From assembly GCA_040387735.1 (NCBI GenBank), contig JAZKDE010000067.1, forward strand, positions 97,690 to 161,689: a stretch of 64,000 nt of DNA, read 5' to 3'. Position numbers and translations under genes: made by a program. The notes under the pieces are model-generated. The model saw only the letters and a list, made by a program, of their open reading frames with translations, was not told where the DNA came from and ran no database searches. The stretch comes from Arcicella sp040387735. GTDB taxonomy: Bacteria; Bacteroidota; Bacteroidia; Cytophagales; Spirosomataceae. Shown here piece by piece: positions 52,987-61,334 of this stretch. Within the stretch, counting starts at the first letter, position 1; each line of letters opens with the position of its first letter.

Positions 52987-53055
52987 ATGAAAAAAATTTA
53001 CTATTTGGTATTTTTCCTTATTTTTTTGAAAGCTCTCGAAGTCTTAGCGAATTAA
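52987..53055 (+). CDS. 22-residue hydrophobic small protein
   Basis: ATG-to-TAA frame encoding a 22-residue peptide that begins MKKIYYLVFFLIFLKAL and ends EVLAN. The pattern is Lys-Lys, then about 12 hydrophobic residues, then a small polar tail. It looks like a tiny single-pass membrane peptide or a free signal peptide. It sits between a two-box promoter and a strong terminator in a 358-bp region between two minus-strand genes, so it forms a complete transcription unit of about 145 nt. It could be a toxin-like or regulatory membrane peptide, or the RNA itself may be the functional product. No homologue is known to me. Confidence 0.55.
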   Translation: MKKIYYLVFFLIFLKALEVLAN

Positions 53056-53067
53056 TAAAGAATTTCT

Positions 53068-53097
53068 AAAGCACAAACCTATGTTTGTGCTTTTTTT
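53068..53097 (+). terminator. terminator of the small transcript
   Basis: Eleven-bp perfect stem AAAGCACAAAC/GTTTGTGCTTT, four-base loop, T7 tail, 12 bp after the small ORF. It overlaps the stop codon of the convergent methyltransferase gene by two bases. Confidence 0.88.
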
Positions 53098-53995
53098 ATA
53101 CACTTGCAAAGCGATAGAAAACCCCCAAAGGTAATTTTTTATTAAAACTATCATTCAAATATAATTCGCCAAACTCATGATTTTGGGTTTGTGTAAAGGA
53201 ACATTTCACCAAATTCTCCACGATTAACGAAGAAAAACCCATTGAGTACATATTCAGAATCAGAAAGTAATTTTCCTTATCCAGAATTTGTTCAACAGTT
53301 TTAAGAAGTTCGTTAATTTGCTCTTCCAAAATCCAACGTTCACCATCGGGTCCACGACCGTAAGCGGGTGGGTCGAGAATAATACCGTTGTATGTATTTC
53401 CTCGTTTAGCTTCTCTTTTTACAAATTTCAGAGCATCCTCTACAACCCAACGAATGTTATCTAAAGAACTCGCTTCCATATTTTCACGTGACCACGAAAT
53501 TACTTGCTTAATCGAATCAACGTGGGTAATATCAGCTCCTGCCTGCTTTGCAGCCAATGAAGCTCCACCTGTGTAGGCAAAAAGGTTGAGAATTTTAGGT
53601 TTCTCAAAAGGCAATTTTTTAACCTTTTCTTGAATAAAATCCCAATTTGATGCTTGTTCAGGAAAAATCCCAACGTGTTTAAACGACGATAAAGCTAATT
53701 TAAAATTAAGGTCTAAAGCATCTGTATGGTAATTCATAAACCAACGATCTTCCATTCCCTTTTTCATAATCCACTCCCCTTTTTCTTGCGAACCTTTCTC
53801 TTTTTTGAAAGTCGCATGAGCCGTTCTTTCCCACTCCGATTCGGGCATTGATTTATCCCAAGCCGCCTGCGGTTCAGGACGACGGAGAATATATTTTCCA
53901 AATTTTTCTAATTTCTCAAAACCACCCGAATCAATCAATTGGTATTCTTTCCAGTGTTGTGGGGTTTGTAGTTGTATTGTATCTTGTTGCATCAT
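53096..53995 (-). CDS. RlmI-like SAM-dependent methyltransferase
   Basis: 299-residue class I methyltransferase related to 23S rRNA m5C methyltransferases of the RlmI/RlmK group. The start is set at the ATG pair 53995/53992 (MMQQDTIQLQ); the longer frame begins at a TTG. Motifs: ILNLFAYTGGASLAAKQAGA (motif I, SAM-binding, about 145), THVDSIKQVISWSRENMEA (motif II/III) and the catalytic-region LDPPAYGRGPDGERW (motif IV, about 215-230). The usual N-terminal PUA domain of RlmI is missing; an EEHUB-like WERTAHATFKKEKGSQEKGE stretch takes its place. RNA target not certain. Confidence 0.85.
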   Translation of the reverse strand: MMQQDTIQLQTPQHWKEYQLIDSGGFEKLEKFGKYILRRPEPQAAWDKSMPESEWERTAHATFKKEKGSQEKGEWIMKKGMEDRWFMNYHTDALDLNFKLALSSFKHVGIFPEQASNWDFIQEKVKKLPFEKPKILNLFAYTGGASLAAKQAGADITHVDSIKQVISWSRENMEASSLDNIRWVVEDALKFVKREAKRGNTYNGIILDPPAYGRGPDGERWILEEQINELLKTVEQILDKENYFLILNMYSMGFSSLIVENLVKCSFTQTQNHEFGELYLNDSFNKKLPLGVFYRFASV

Positions 53996-54062
53996 AAAAT
54001 TGAATGTGGCTAAACAACCATTTGGCAAAGATAAATTTTATTGTACGGCTTAACAAATAATA

Positions 54063-54095
54063 AAAGCCTCCAAACTTATTGTTTAGAGGCTTTTT
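54063..54095 (-). terminator. terminator of the 54126 gene
   Basis: AAAGCCTC/GAGGCTTT stem extended inward by AAAC/GTTT past a mismatch; flanked by T runs on both strands, 30 bp after the stop. Confidence 0.85.
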
Positions 54096-54125
54096 CTAAA
54101 TTTGATGCTAAAACAGCTTTATAAA

Positions 54126-55742
54126 TTAAAACGAAACCTTGTTCAAATAAAATACATTTCGCTTTCCACCTTCAATATCATTGTTAATCTTTTGGATTCC
54201 AGAGGCGATGAAAAAATTATCGTACCAAAAATCAATACTATCGGAGGTAGTTTGTTTTACTTTATCACCTTCTAATTGCGTCTCAATTGGTCTTGGTTGG
54301 GTATTTTCAAGCACTTGCTCAGCTTTAATAATTTTCGTAAAAATTTGTCCTTTATTACTATACGAAAGAGCAATTTCATCCCCTTTTATCGAAGCTTTTA
54401 CTTTTTCTGTCAACTTTTGCTCTTTCACATCTTTCATTTCGATACTATTATCCCACAAAAGATTTCCTTTGTCGTCAAATGCCGCAACAATAGCATGGGT
54501 ATAAACCCAGCCATCAAAGGTTTGGGAATTATTATAGTTTCTATTTCCCCAACCCCAAGGCGAATAATAAGAACTAAAAGGTGAATACAAACCATAATTT
54601 CCGTAACCCCAACGATACGGGTTATAAAAAGAACTATAAGGACTTCCCCAACTATTCCAACTGGAAGCACTGTTGCCAAAACCATACGGACTATAATTGT
54701 TATAACGATAATCAGCGTAAAAAGCCTCCGCAACCATGATATACTTACCGTCTTGCTTTATGATGTCGTGTACTAAAAGACGATAATCTAAACGTAAATC
54801 TTCGCCCTTATCTTTTTTATCTTGAATTTTCTTTTCCTGCTTTTCTCGTTGTCTTTCGGACATAAAATTGAAGAAGTTCTTAAATTCCGTGAAACTATGA
54901 AATTGTACGTCGGTAACTTCATTATCGACTAATTTAGAAAAATAAATTCCTTGAGAAGTTGGACCACGAGATGATCCAATTGAATTTTTATGACCATAAG
55001 TACCAAACATTACTTCCGTCGAGTCTGAGATTAGGCTAAGTCTTCCATTCATCATAGCAAACTCGTTATCAGGATCCATCGCTACTTGGGAAATTTGTTT
55101 TCCGTCTTCATCAAATGATTTAAGAACTAATTGGTAGTTTTTTCCCCGAGTACCCACAGCGTAAGTTACATTGACAATTCCAGCGGTAGTATCCAACTCC
55201 ATTGATTGAATTTCAGCCTGATTTTTCAAAGCACTTGGTAATATTTTTGTTTTACGTTCATTGAGATTAGTAAACAGAATAACAGGTTGTGAATTAACCA
55301 CGCCACCAATAAAAACTGAAGAATTTAAAGCCTGAAAATCAGACACTTCCATTCGGTCAACTGATAGTATTTGGTATTTCTCAATGAATCCTGGGCCAAT
55401 ATTTACTTTTACCACCTCATAAACATTACTTCTATAACGACTGAAAAGTAAGTAGAGATTTTTACCATCGTAGGCGTGTTTTACGTAATCGAGGCTGGCA
55501 TCCATTGTGCCGTTCACCGTCCAAAGTCGTTCTAAATTAATGTCGTAACGAGTAAGCGTATAATTCGTTTTATTGAGTTGATTCAAGACTAAAACTCCTT
55601 GCTCATTGATTGGAATAGTAAATAACTCGGTGGAGGTAGATGGCACAGGAATTTCGACTCTTTTGACACTCTGAGCGTTTGAGAAATAACTCAAACTTGT
55701 CAATAAGAAAATTAGTGTGCTACGAAAAATTATCGTTTTCAT
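54126..55742 (-). CDS. exported protein with Tyr/Gly/Ser/Trp-rich insert
   Basis: 538-residue secreted protein (signal peptide IFRSTLIFLLTSLSYFSNAQ) of no named family that I recognise. Most of it looks like beta-propeller sequence (repeated strand-turn patterns such as GKNLYLLFSRYRSNVYEV and GTRGKNYQLVLKSFDEDGKQ). A Lys/Glu-rich helix lies near 300-325 (SERQREKQEKKIQDKK). The striking part is residues 342-407, low in complexity and made mostly of Tyr, Gly, Ser, Asn, Trp and Pro (for example YNPYRWGYGNYGLYSPF). It resembles prion-like or surface-adhesive sequence inserted between propeller blades. Stand-alone gene with its own terminator. Confidence 0.72.
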   Translation of the reverse strand: MKTIIFRSTLIFLLTSLSYFSNAQSVKRVEIPVPSTSTELFTIPINEQGVLVLNQLNKTNYTLTRYDINLERLWTVNGTMDASLDYVKHAYDGKNLYLLFSRYRSNVYEVVKVNIGPGFIEKYQILSVDRMEVSDFQALNSSVFIGGVVNSQPVILFTNLNERKTKILPSALKNQAEIQSMELDTTAGIVNVTYAVGTRGKNYQLVLKSFDEDGKQISQVAMDPDNEFAMMNGRLSLISDSTEVMFGTYGHKNSIGSSRGPTSQGIYFSKLVDNEVTDVQFHSFTEFKNFFNFMSERQREKQEKKIQDKKDKGEDLRLDYRLLVHDIIKQDGKYIMVAEAFYADYRYNNYSPYGFGNSASSWNSWGSPYSSFYNPYRWGYGNYGLYSPFSSYYSPWGWGNRNYNNSQTFDGWVYTHAIVAAFDDKGNLLWDNSIEMKDVKEQKLTEKVKASIKGDEIALSYSNKGQIFTKIIKAEQVLENTQPRPIETQLEGDKVKQTTSDSIDFWYDNFFIASGIQKINNDIEGGKRNVFYLNKVSF

Positions 55743-55892
55743 GGATTATTGATGGTTAATGTGGCAAGCAATTTAAAAATGAGATTGTTTATAACTTAAC
55801 TTATCTTAAATGAAGACAATGAAATCACTATTTATCCCCATCGAAAGTACCAAAATTTCTAAATTATTTTAAACTTACGCATTTTCAAATTC

Positions 55893-56300
55893 CTAATCGT
55901 GTGCTAATCCGAGAATTATATCGAATTCTTCGGGTCTAATGGCCGTAACGGATAACCTCATTTGTTTGATTAAGCTAATGTCTTTCAATCGTTCATCAGC
56001 TTTAATTTGTTTGAGCGTTACCGTTTTTGGTAGTTTCTCAACGGGAATAATATCGACAACAACCCAACGGTTATCTTCCGTTGTTGGGTCTTGGTAGGCT
56101 TCTTTAACAATTTTAGCAAGTCCAACAATTTCTAATCCTTCATTTGAATGATAGAAAAAAACTAAATCGTCCACTTTCATGGCTTGTAAATTATTGCGTG
56201 CCTGATAATTGCGAACGCCATCCCAAACCCCCGTCCCCTGTTTAACGAAATCATCCCAAGAATATTTGAATGGTTCTGATTTTACGAGCCAATAATTCAT
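55893..56300 (-). CDS. EVE domain protein
   Basis: 135-residue EVE-domain protein (PUA-like fold), a family thought to bind modified bases in nucleic acid. Signature stretches: MNYWLVKSEPFKYSWDDFVK, WDGVRNYQARNNLQAMKVDD, FFYHSNEGLEIVGLAKIVKE and a C-terminal LIKQMRLSVTAIRPEEFDII. The ATG at 56300 begins the domain exactly; the longer frame upstream only reads through palindromic repeats. In some genomes EVE proteins accompany defence genes, but none lie here. Confidence 0.93.
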   Translation of the reverse strand: MNYWLVKSEPFKYSWDDFVKQGTGVWDGVRNYQARNNLQAMKVDDLVFFYHSNEGLEIVGLAKIVKEAYQDPTTEDNRWVVVDIIPVEKLPKTVTLKQIKADERLKDISLIKQMRLSVTAIRPEEFDIILGLAHD

Positions 56301-56321
56301 TATTATTTGATTAAAAGTAAC

Positions 56322-56432
56322 ACAGACTTTAGTCTGTAAATAATTTATACGTAATACACAATCATACCTGTAAGTAATCAATAAATAACATAGACTTTAG
56401 TCTGTAAAAATTAAATACAGACTAAAGTCTGT
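56322..56432. repeat. three ACAGACT..AGTCTGT palindromes
   Basis: ACAGACT-TT-AGTCTGT at 56322-56337, a one-base variant at 56390-56405 and the reverse form ACAGACT-AA-AGTCTGT at 56417-56432. The outer copies also share flanking GTAAC/GTTAC bases, so the whole block can fold on itself. It fills the space between the EVE and alcohol dehydrogenase genes. Confidence 0.85.
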
Positions 56433-56438
56433 TTTACG

Positions 56439-57581
56439 TTACCACATTAAATTCAACATTTTACGATAAGTTTCTTCATTTTGTTTGAAAAAACCTCCCG
56501 AGACTTTATTCGCAATAAGATTTTCGACAATTTTATCTGCTTCCTCAACTTTAATATCAACCTCCGACAATCTCGTTGGGGAGTCAATGCTTTTTGAGAA
56601 TGCTTCATAAGTTGCAATAAAATCATTGGCTTTTTTACCTTCTCCTAAAACCCGCTCAGCCAAGAAATCCAATTTTGACTCGATTTCGGTAAAATAAAAC
56701 TTCAACCAAGCGGGATAAATAATAGACAATCCTGCTCCGTGCGGAATATCATACAATACGCTCAAAGAATGTTCAAAACCGTGAACACCCCAATCTCCAC
56801 CAAGTTTACCCGCTGATAATGAACCATTTAAAGCCATTGTAGAAAGCCAAAGAATATTGGCACGAGCGTCGTAATCAAGTGGATTTTCGGTAACTTTTAC
56901 ACCATATTCAAAAGCAAGCTTGATAATATCCGTTGCCATATAATCCGATAATGGCGAAGATGTTGGTTCAAAATATTGTTCAAAAGTATGAGCAATCAAA
57001 TCTGAAACACCGTAAGAAGTATAAGTTTTAGGAACAGAATACGTAAATTCTGGGTCAATAAATGACACTTTTGGATAAACTAAATCGCTACCCCAGCCTA
57101 ATTTTTGACCCGTTTCAATATTTTGAATTACAGAAAACATATTCATTTCTGTTCCAGTTGCCGCCAATGTCAAAACGCATAAAATGGGCAAAGCTTGTTT
57201 TGCACGAACTTTTCCCGAGCAAATATCCCAAACAGAACCATCGTGATAAAAACCTGCTGCCACCGCTTTAGCCGAATCAATAACTGAACCTCCACCGATA
57301 GCAATTACTTGGTCGGCTTGAAATTCGTGTGCAAGTTTGATACAAGCATCAACGTCTTCGTAAATTGGATTGGATTTTATGCCTTCATACAGGATGAATT
57401 CTGTGCCTGCTGATTTTAATTGCTCAGTAACTGAATCCAAAATTCCGTTCGATTTTACCGAACCTTTGCCAATAATAATGACCGCTTTTGAACCTAATTG
57501 TTTGGAATGTGAACCTAATTTTGAAATTCCCCCCTTTCCGAAAAGGAGTTTCGTTGGGTTGAATGATGTGAAGTTTTGCAT
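56439..57581 (-). CDS. iron-containing alcohol dehydrogenase
   Basis: 380-residue group III (Fe-dependent) alcohol dehydrogenase, closest in look to NAD(P)H-dependent butanol dehydrogenase/YqhD. Nucleotide-binding GGGSVIDSAKAVAAGFYHDG is near 93-112. Metal-binding His residues are in DLIAHTFEQYF and in GVHGFEHSLSVLYDIPHGAG (with the catalytic-site His). Length is typical. It likely reduces aldehydes at the expense of NADPH or NADH. It is bounded by a repeat block and the sirtuin gene, with no operon partner. Confidence 0.92.
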   Translation of the reverse strand: MQNFTSFNPTKLLFGKGGISKLGSHSKQLGSKAVIIIGKGSVKSNGILDSVTEQLKSAGTEFILYEGIKSNPIYEDVDACIKLAHEFQADQVIAIGGGSVIDSAKAVAAGFYHDGSVWDICSGKVRAKQALPILCVLTLAATGTEMNMFSVIQNIETGQKLGWGSDLVYPKVSFIDPEFTYSVPKTYTSYGVSDLIAHTFEQYFEPTSSPLSDYMATDIIKLAFEYGVKVTENPLDYDARANILWLSTMALNGSLSAGKLGGDWGVHGFEHSLSVLYDIPHGAGLSIIYPAWLKFYFTEIESKLDFLAERVLGEGKKANDFIATYEAFSKSIDSPTRLSEVDIKVEEADKIVENLIANKVSGGFFKQNEETYRKMLNLMW

Positions 57582-57668
57582 TTATCTGTTTTTAGGTTAG
57601 ATAACCTTTATTCTGCTTAATAGATTCAGTTTTGATTATTTTTGAATACATTAATTCGTCAAGAAATA

Positions 57669-57703
57669 AACCCTTCCATACGTTTAAAATACTTGGAAGG
57701 GTT
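57669..57703 (-). terminator. sirtuin gene terminator
   Basis: AACCCTTCCA/TGGAAGGGTT stem (57669-57678 with 57694-57703), 43 bp after the stop of the sirtuin gene. Confidence 0.75.
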
Positions 57704-57745
57704 GTAAAACCCTCAAATTTTAGATTCGTAGGCATTCTGTATTAT

Positions 57746-58438
57746 TTATTCGTCCTTCACCAAAAGATCCCATAATTTTCCCAAACCTTCGCTCCCACCT
57801 GCTTCAATAAAAGTCATATTTTCACTTAATGAAATATCTGGTTTTTTAGGGTCAATGATATAAATCGGTACTTTCTCTCCGACGTAATTCACTAAACTTG
57901 CCGCTGGATAAACCTGCATTGAAGTACCGACAACCACAAAAATATCGGCTTCGGCAGATAATTCTACGGCGTTTAAAATCTCTGGAACATCTTCGCCAAA
58001 CCAAACAATGTGCGGACGCATTTGTGTTCCATCCTGTGCTTTTTCGTCCGTTTCGATGGAACGATAGCCAATATCATAAATTTTATTTACGTCATTTGAA
58101 CCACGAGCCTGAGTAAGTTGTCCGTGTAAATGAAGCACATTGGAAGAGCCCCCTCTTTCGTGCAAATCATCAACATTTTGAGTAATAATTCGGACGTTGA
58201 AGTGTTTTTCAAGGCGAGCTAAAATCTTGTGACCTTCGTTTGGAAGTACCGATGCTAATTGTTCACGTCGTTCATTATAAAACCGTTGAACTAATGCAGG
58301 ATCTTTTCGCCAACCTTGCGGTGTAGCGACATCTTCAATTGAATGATTTTCCCAAAGACCGTTTGAATCTCTGAAAGTTGCGATACCACTTTCGGCAGAA
58401 ATTCCTGCTCCAGAGAGAACTACTAATGTTTTTTTCAT
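57746..58438 (-). CDS. cobB: NAD-dependent protein deacylase (sirtuin)
   Basis: 230-residue Sir2-family deacylase, cytosolic. NAD-binding GAGISAESGIATFRDSNGLW is at 10-29; TQNVDDLHERGG at 86-97 leads to the catalytic His105 in LHLHGQL. Tyr54 and Arg57 (YNER) fit the YxxR pair of SIRT5-type desuccinylases/demalonylases. The stretch after His105 that normally holds four zinc-binding cysteines contains none, as in other Bacteroidota homologues. NAD-dependent removal of lysine acyl groups is the likely activity; targets unknown. Confidence 0.9.
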   Translation of the reverse strand: MKKTLVVLSGAGISAESGIATFRDSNGLWENHSIEDVATPQGWRKDPALVQRFYNERREQLASVLPNEGHKILARLEKHFNVRIITQNVDDLHERGGSSNVLHLHGQLTQARGSNDVNKIYDIGYRSIETDEKAQDGTQMRPHIVWFGEDVPEILNAVELSAEADIFVVVGTSMQVYPAASLVNYVGEKVPIYIIDPKKPDISLSENMTFIEAGGSEGLGKLWDLLVKDE

Positions 58439-58501
58439 TTTTCAAATTAGAGTCTTTGATTTTACCAAATTTACAAATTTATTTTTACCGTAAAACAAAA
58501 A

Positions 58502-58590
58502 GACCTCAGATGAAACGGATTAGATTAATTAACATCGAATTTTATAAATCATATCCGTGAAAATTAGTTAAATCTGTTTAATCTGTGGTC
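58502..58590. repeat. imperfect inverted repeat of the ACAGATTAAACAGATT type
   Basis: GACCTCAGAT-GAAAC-GGATT on the left pairs with AATCTGTTTAATCTGTGGTC on the right at 58571-58590 with few mismatches; AATTAAC/GTTAAAT extend it. Sequence of this AATCTGTGG/AATCCGTG type is dispersed in many bacterial genomes. It lies between topA and the sirtuin gene. Confidence 0.7.
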
Positions 58591-58621
58591 TATTTTTTGT
58601 CAATTATCGAGGTTCTAAAAT

Positions 58622-61117
58622 CTATTTCTTACGTCCTTTCGCTGCGGGTGCGGGCGTTTCTTCTCCCAATCTGATACAATCTTCCAAAGTCAAATCAGCT
58701 GGAACCATATCTTTCGGAATTTTCACATTTCGTTTTCCAATTTGAATGTATGGCCCGTACATTCCGTTCAAGACTTTAATGGTATCATTTTCAGGGAATT
58801 CCTTTAAGAATTTATTTGCCTCAGCATTACGTTTTACATTGATAATTTCAACAGCACGCTCAAACGAAATAGTTTCTAAACTTTCTCCTCTTCCCAAAGA
58901 ATAGAATTTCCCAGCGTGTTTCACGTAAGGCCCAAATCTACCTTTTCCAGAAGTTATTGGTTCGTCTTCAAAAACACCAATCGCACTCCCCAAATCCGCC
59001 TGACGCTTTTCTACAATAATCTCAGCCGCTCGTACTTCTGTTACCAAGAACGGGTCTTCTGATGGAGGCAAACTGGTGTATTTATCATCGTGTTTGATGT
59101 AAGGCCCCATTTTTCCCGCACCAATAATCATTGGTTTATCCTCAAAGAAACCAACTTCACGGGGTAATTTTGGTAATTCAATCAGAGCTAAAGCTTCTTC
59201 CAACGTGATGGTAGTTACCAATTGGTCTTTTTTCAAATTGAAGAATTGCGGTTTTTCTTCATCTTTCGTTTTCTGTTCTCCTAACTGCACATAAGGACCA
59301 AATTTGCCTAATCTTACCGAAACTGGTTTTCCTGTTTTAGGGTCAATTCCTAAATCACGGGAAGAACCAACCGTATTTCTATCAACATTTTTACTATCTT
59401 CAATGGTTTGGTGAAATCCTTGGTAAAAATTACCAATCATTTGCGACCATTCAATTTTTCCTTTCGCAATTTCGTCAAATTCATCTTCAACGTCAGCGGT
59501 AAACTTAAAATCGACAACATTCTTGAAATTATCAACCAAAAAGTCATTCACCACCATTCCTACCGAAGTTGGGAATAATTTAGATTTTTCCGTTCCGTAA
59601 GTTTCCTTACTAACTTTTTCAGTGATTACATTGTCTTTCAAAACCATTTCTTTGAAAGAACGTTCTTTTCCTTCACGGTCTTCTTTGACCACGTATTCAC
59701 GCTTAATAATCGTTGAAATAGTTGGGGCATAAGTTGATGGACGGCCAACACCTTTTTCTTCCAATGCCTTCACCAAACTTGCTTCCGTATATCTTGCTGG
59801 AGGACGAGAAAAACGTTCAGTTCCTTTCAATACATCCAAATCCAAGATTTGTCCGATATTCAATGGTGGTAACATTTTTGAATTTTCTTCATCGTCTTCA
59901 TCATCTTTTCCTTCCAAATAAACTTTCAAGAAACCTTCAAATTTAATTACCTCACCTTGGGCAATTAAATCTTCTGAAGTTGTCGAAATATCAACCGTTG
60001 CTGTTGTTCTTTCTAACTGAGCATCCGCCATTTGAGAAGCAATCGCTCGTTTCCAGATTAATTCATAAAGTCGCTTTTCTTTCAAATCAGAACCCGCTGT
60101 ATTCGCACTAAAATCGGTCGGACGAATGGCTTCGTGAGCTTCTTGTGCATTTTCGTCTTTGGTTTTATAAACCCGATTTTGAACAAAATTTGCCCCATAA
60201 GCTGCTGTAATAGCTGCTGTTGCATTCTGAACTGCATCTTCCGAAAGACTCGTTGAATCCGTTCTCATGTACGAAATCTTACCTGCTTCGTATAATTTCT
60301 GAGCGTAAGACATCGTTGAAGCCACCGAATAACCTAATTTACGAGAAGCCTCTTGTTGTAAAGTTGAAGTCGTAAATGGTGGTGCAGGTGATTTCTTTGC
60401 CGGTTTTGTTTCCAAGTTTTTAATCTTGAATTCGGCTCCGATACATTTCTCTAAAAATGCTTTTGCCTGAGCCTCCGTTTCGAAGTTTTTCGGTAATTCA
60501 GCTTGTAGAATCTTTCCGCCCTTCAAATTGAAAAGAGCAACGATTTTAAATGAAGATTTAGAATCAAAGTTTTCAATTTCACGCTCACGTTCCACCACAA
60601 TTCTCACCGCTACGGATTGCACACGTCCCGCCGAAAGGCCTTTTTTAACTTTAGACCACAAAACTGGCGATAATTCAAAGCCAATCAAACGGTCAAGTAC
60701 TCGACGAGCCTGTTGAGCATTTACTAAATCAACGTCGATAGTTCGTGGATTTAAAATGGCATTTTGAATGGCTTTTTTCGTAATTTCTCGAAAAACGATT
60801 CTCTTAGTATCGTCCGCCAATCCCAAAGCCTCTTTCAAGTGCCAAGAAATTGATTCTCCCTCACGGTCATCATCGGTTGCGAGCCAAACTTCATCAGAAG
60901 ATTTGACGAGAGCTTTTAACTCGTTGACGACTTTTATCTTCTCTGGTGAGATGATATAGGTAGGTTTAAAGCCATTTTTTATATCAATAGCATCATTTTC
61001 TTTGGGCAAATCACGCACGTGACCATAAGATGATTTTACGGTAAAATCCTTCCCTAAATATCCCTCAATGGTCTTTGCCTTTGCTGGGGACTCTACTATT
61101 ACTAAGTTTTTCGACAT
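58622..61117 (-). CDS. topA: DNA topoisomerase I
   Basis: 831-residue type IA topoisomerase relaxing negative supercoils. The Toprim domain is NLVIVESPAKAKTIEGYLGK to about 115 with the acidic triad in WLATDDDREGESISWHL (about 75-91). The catalytic tyrosine lies in GKISYMRTDST (about 284). The C-terminus carries four TopA_C repeats rather than zinc fingers, each with a GPYV/I core (VRLGKFGPYVQLGE, KMGPYIKHDDKY, GRFGPYVKHAGKF, GMYGPYIQIGKR), ending in a short basic tail. Complete; single gene. Confidence 0.97.
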   Translation of the reverse strand: MSKNLVIVESPAKAKTIEGYLGKDFTVKSSYGHVRDLPKENDAIDIKNGFKPTYIISPEKIKVVNELKALVKSSDEVWLATDDDREGESISWHLKEALGLADDTKRIVFREITKKAIQNAILNPRTIDVDLVNAQQARRVLDRLIGFELSPVLWSKVKKGLSAGRVQSVAVRIVVEREREIENFDSKSSFKIVALFNLKGGKILQAELPKNFETEAQAKAFLEKCIGAEFKIKNLETKPAKKSPAPPFTTSTLQQEASRKLGYSVASTMSYAQKLYEAGKISYMRTDSTSLSEDAVQNATAAITAAYGANFVQNRVYKTKDENAQEAHEAIRPTDFSANTAGSDLKEKRLYELIWKRAIASQMADAQLERTTATVDISTTSEDLIAQGEVIKFEGFLKVYLEGKDDEDDEENSKMLPPLNIGQILDLDVLKGTERFSRPPARYTEASLVKALEEKGVGRPSTYAPTISTIIKREYVVKEDREGKERSFKEMVLKDNVITEKVSKETYGTEKSKLFPTSVGMVVNDFLVDNFKNVVDFKFTADVEDEFDEIAKGKIEWSQMIGNFYQGFHQTIEDSKNVDRNTVGSSRDLGIDPKTGKPVSVRLGKFGPYVQLGEQKTKDEEKPQFFNLKKDQLVTTITLEEALALIELPKLPREVGFFEDKPMIIGAGKMGPYIKHDDKYTSLPPSEDPFLVTEVRAAEIIVEKRQADLGSAIGVFEDEPITSGKGRFGPYVKHAGKFYSLGRGESLETISFERAVEIINVKRNAEANKFLKEFPENDTIKVLNGMYGPYIQIGKRNVKIPKDMVPADLTLEDCIRLGEETPAPAAKGRKK

Positions 61118-61168
61118 ATCTTTTTCAATGGTAACTTGGTGTTACAACCGCCAAATATAGAAACTTCA

Positions 61169-61196
61169 TTTGATAAAAACCGAATCTATACTTTTG
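61169..61196 (+). promoter_or_regulatory. candidate mqo promoter
   Basis: TTTG (61169-61172), 16-bp spacer (short) and TACTTTTG (61189-61196), about 140 bp before the mqo start. Confidence 0.4.
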
Positions 61197-61334
61197 TTTT
61201 AACTCAAATTTTACGCCAGAAGTTTATTTTTAAACGAATACTTTGGCCGAAAACACCTGATAATTAGCTAATTTGCAGGGTAAAAATTCGATAATTCTTA
61301 AAATAATTTATTTAAAAACTTCGTAACAAACAGC

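Noticed and set aside
56301..56381. N-terminal extension of the EVE protein
   Set aside because: It merely translates the ACAGACT palindrome; the EVE fold starts at the ATG at 56300.
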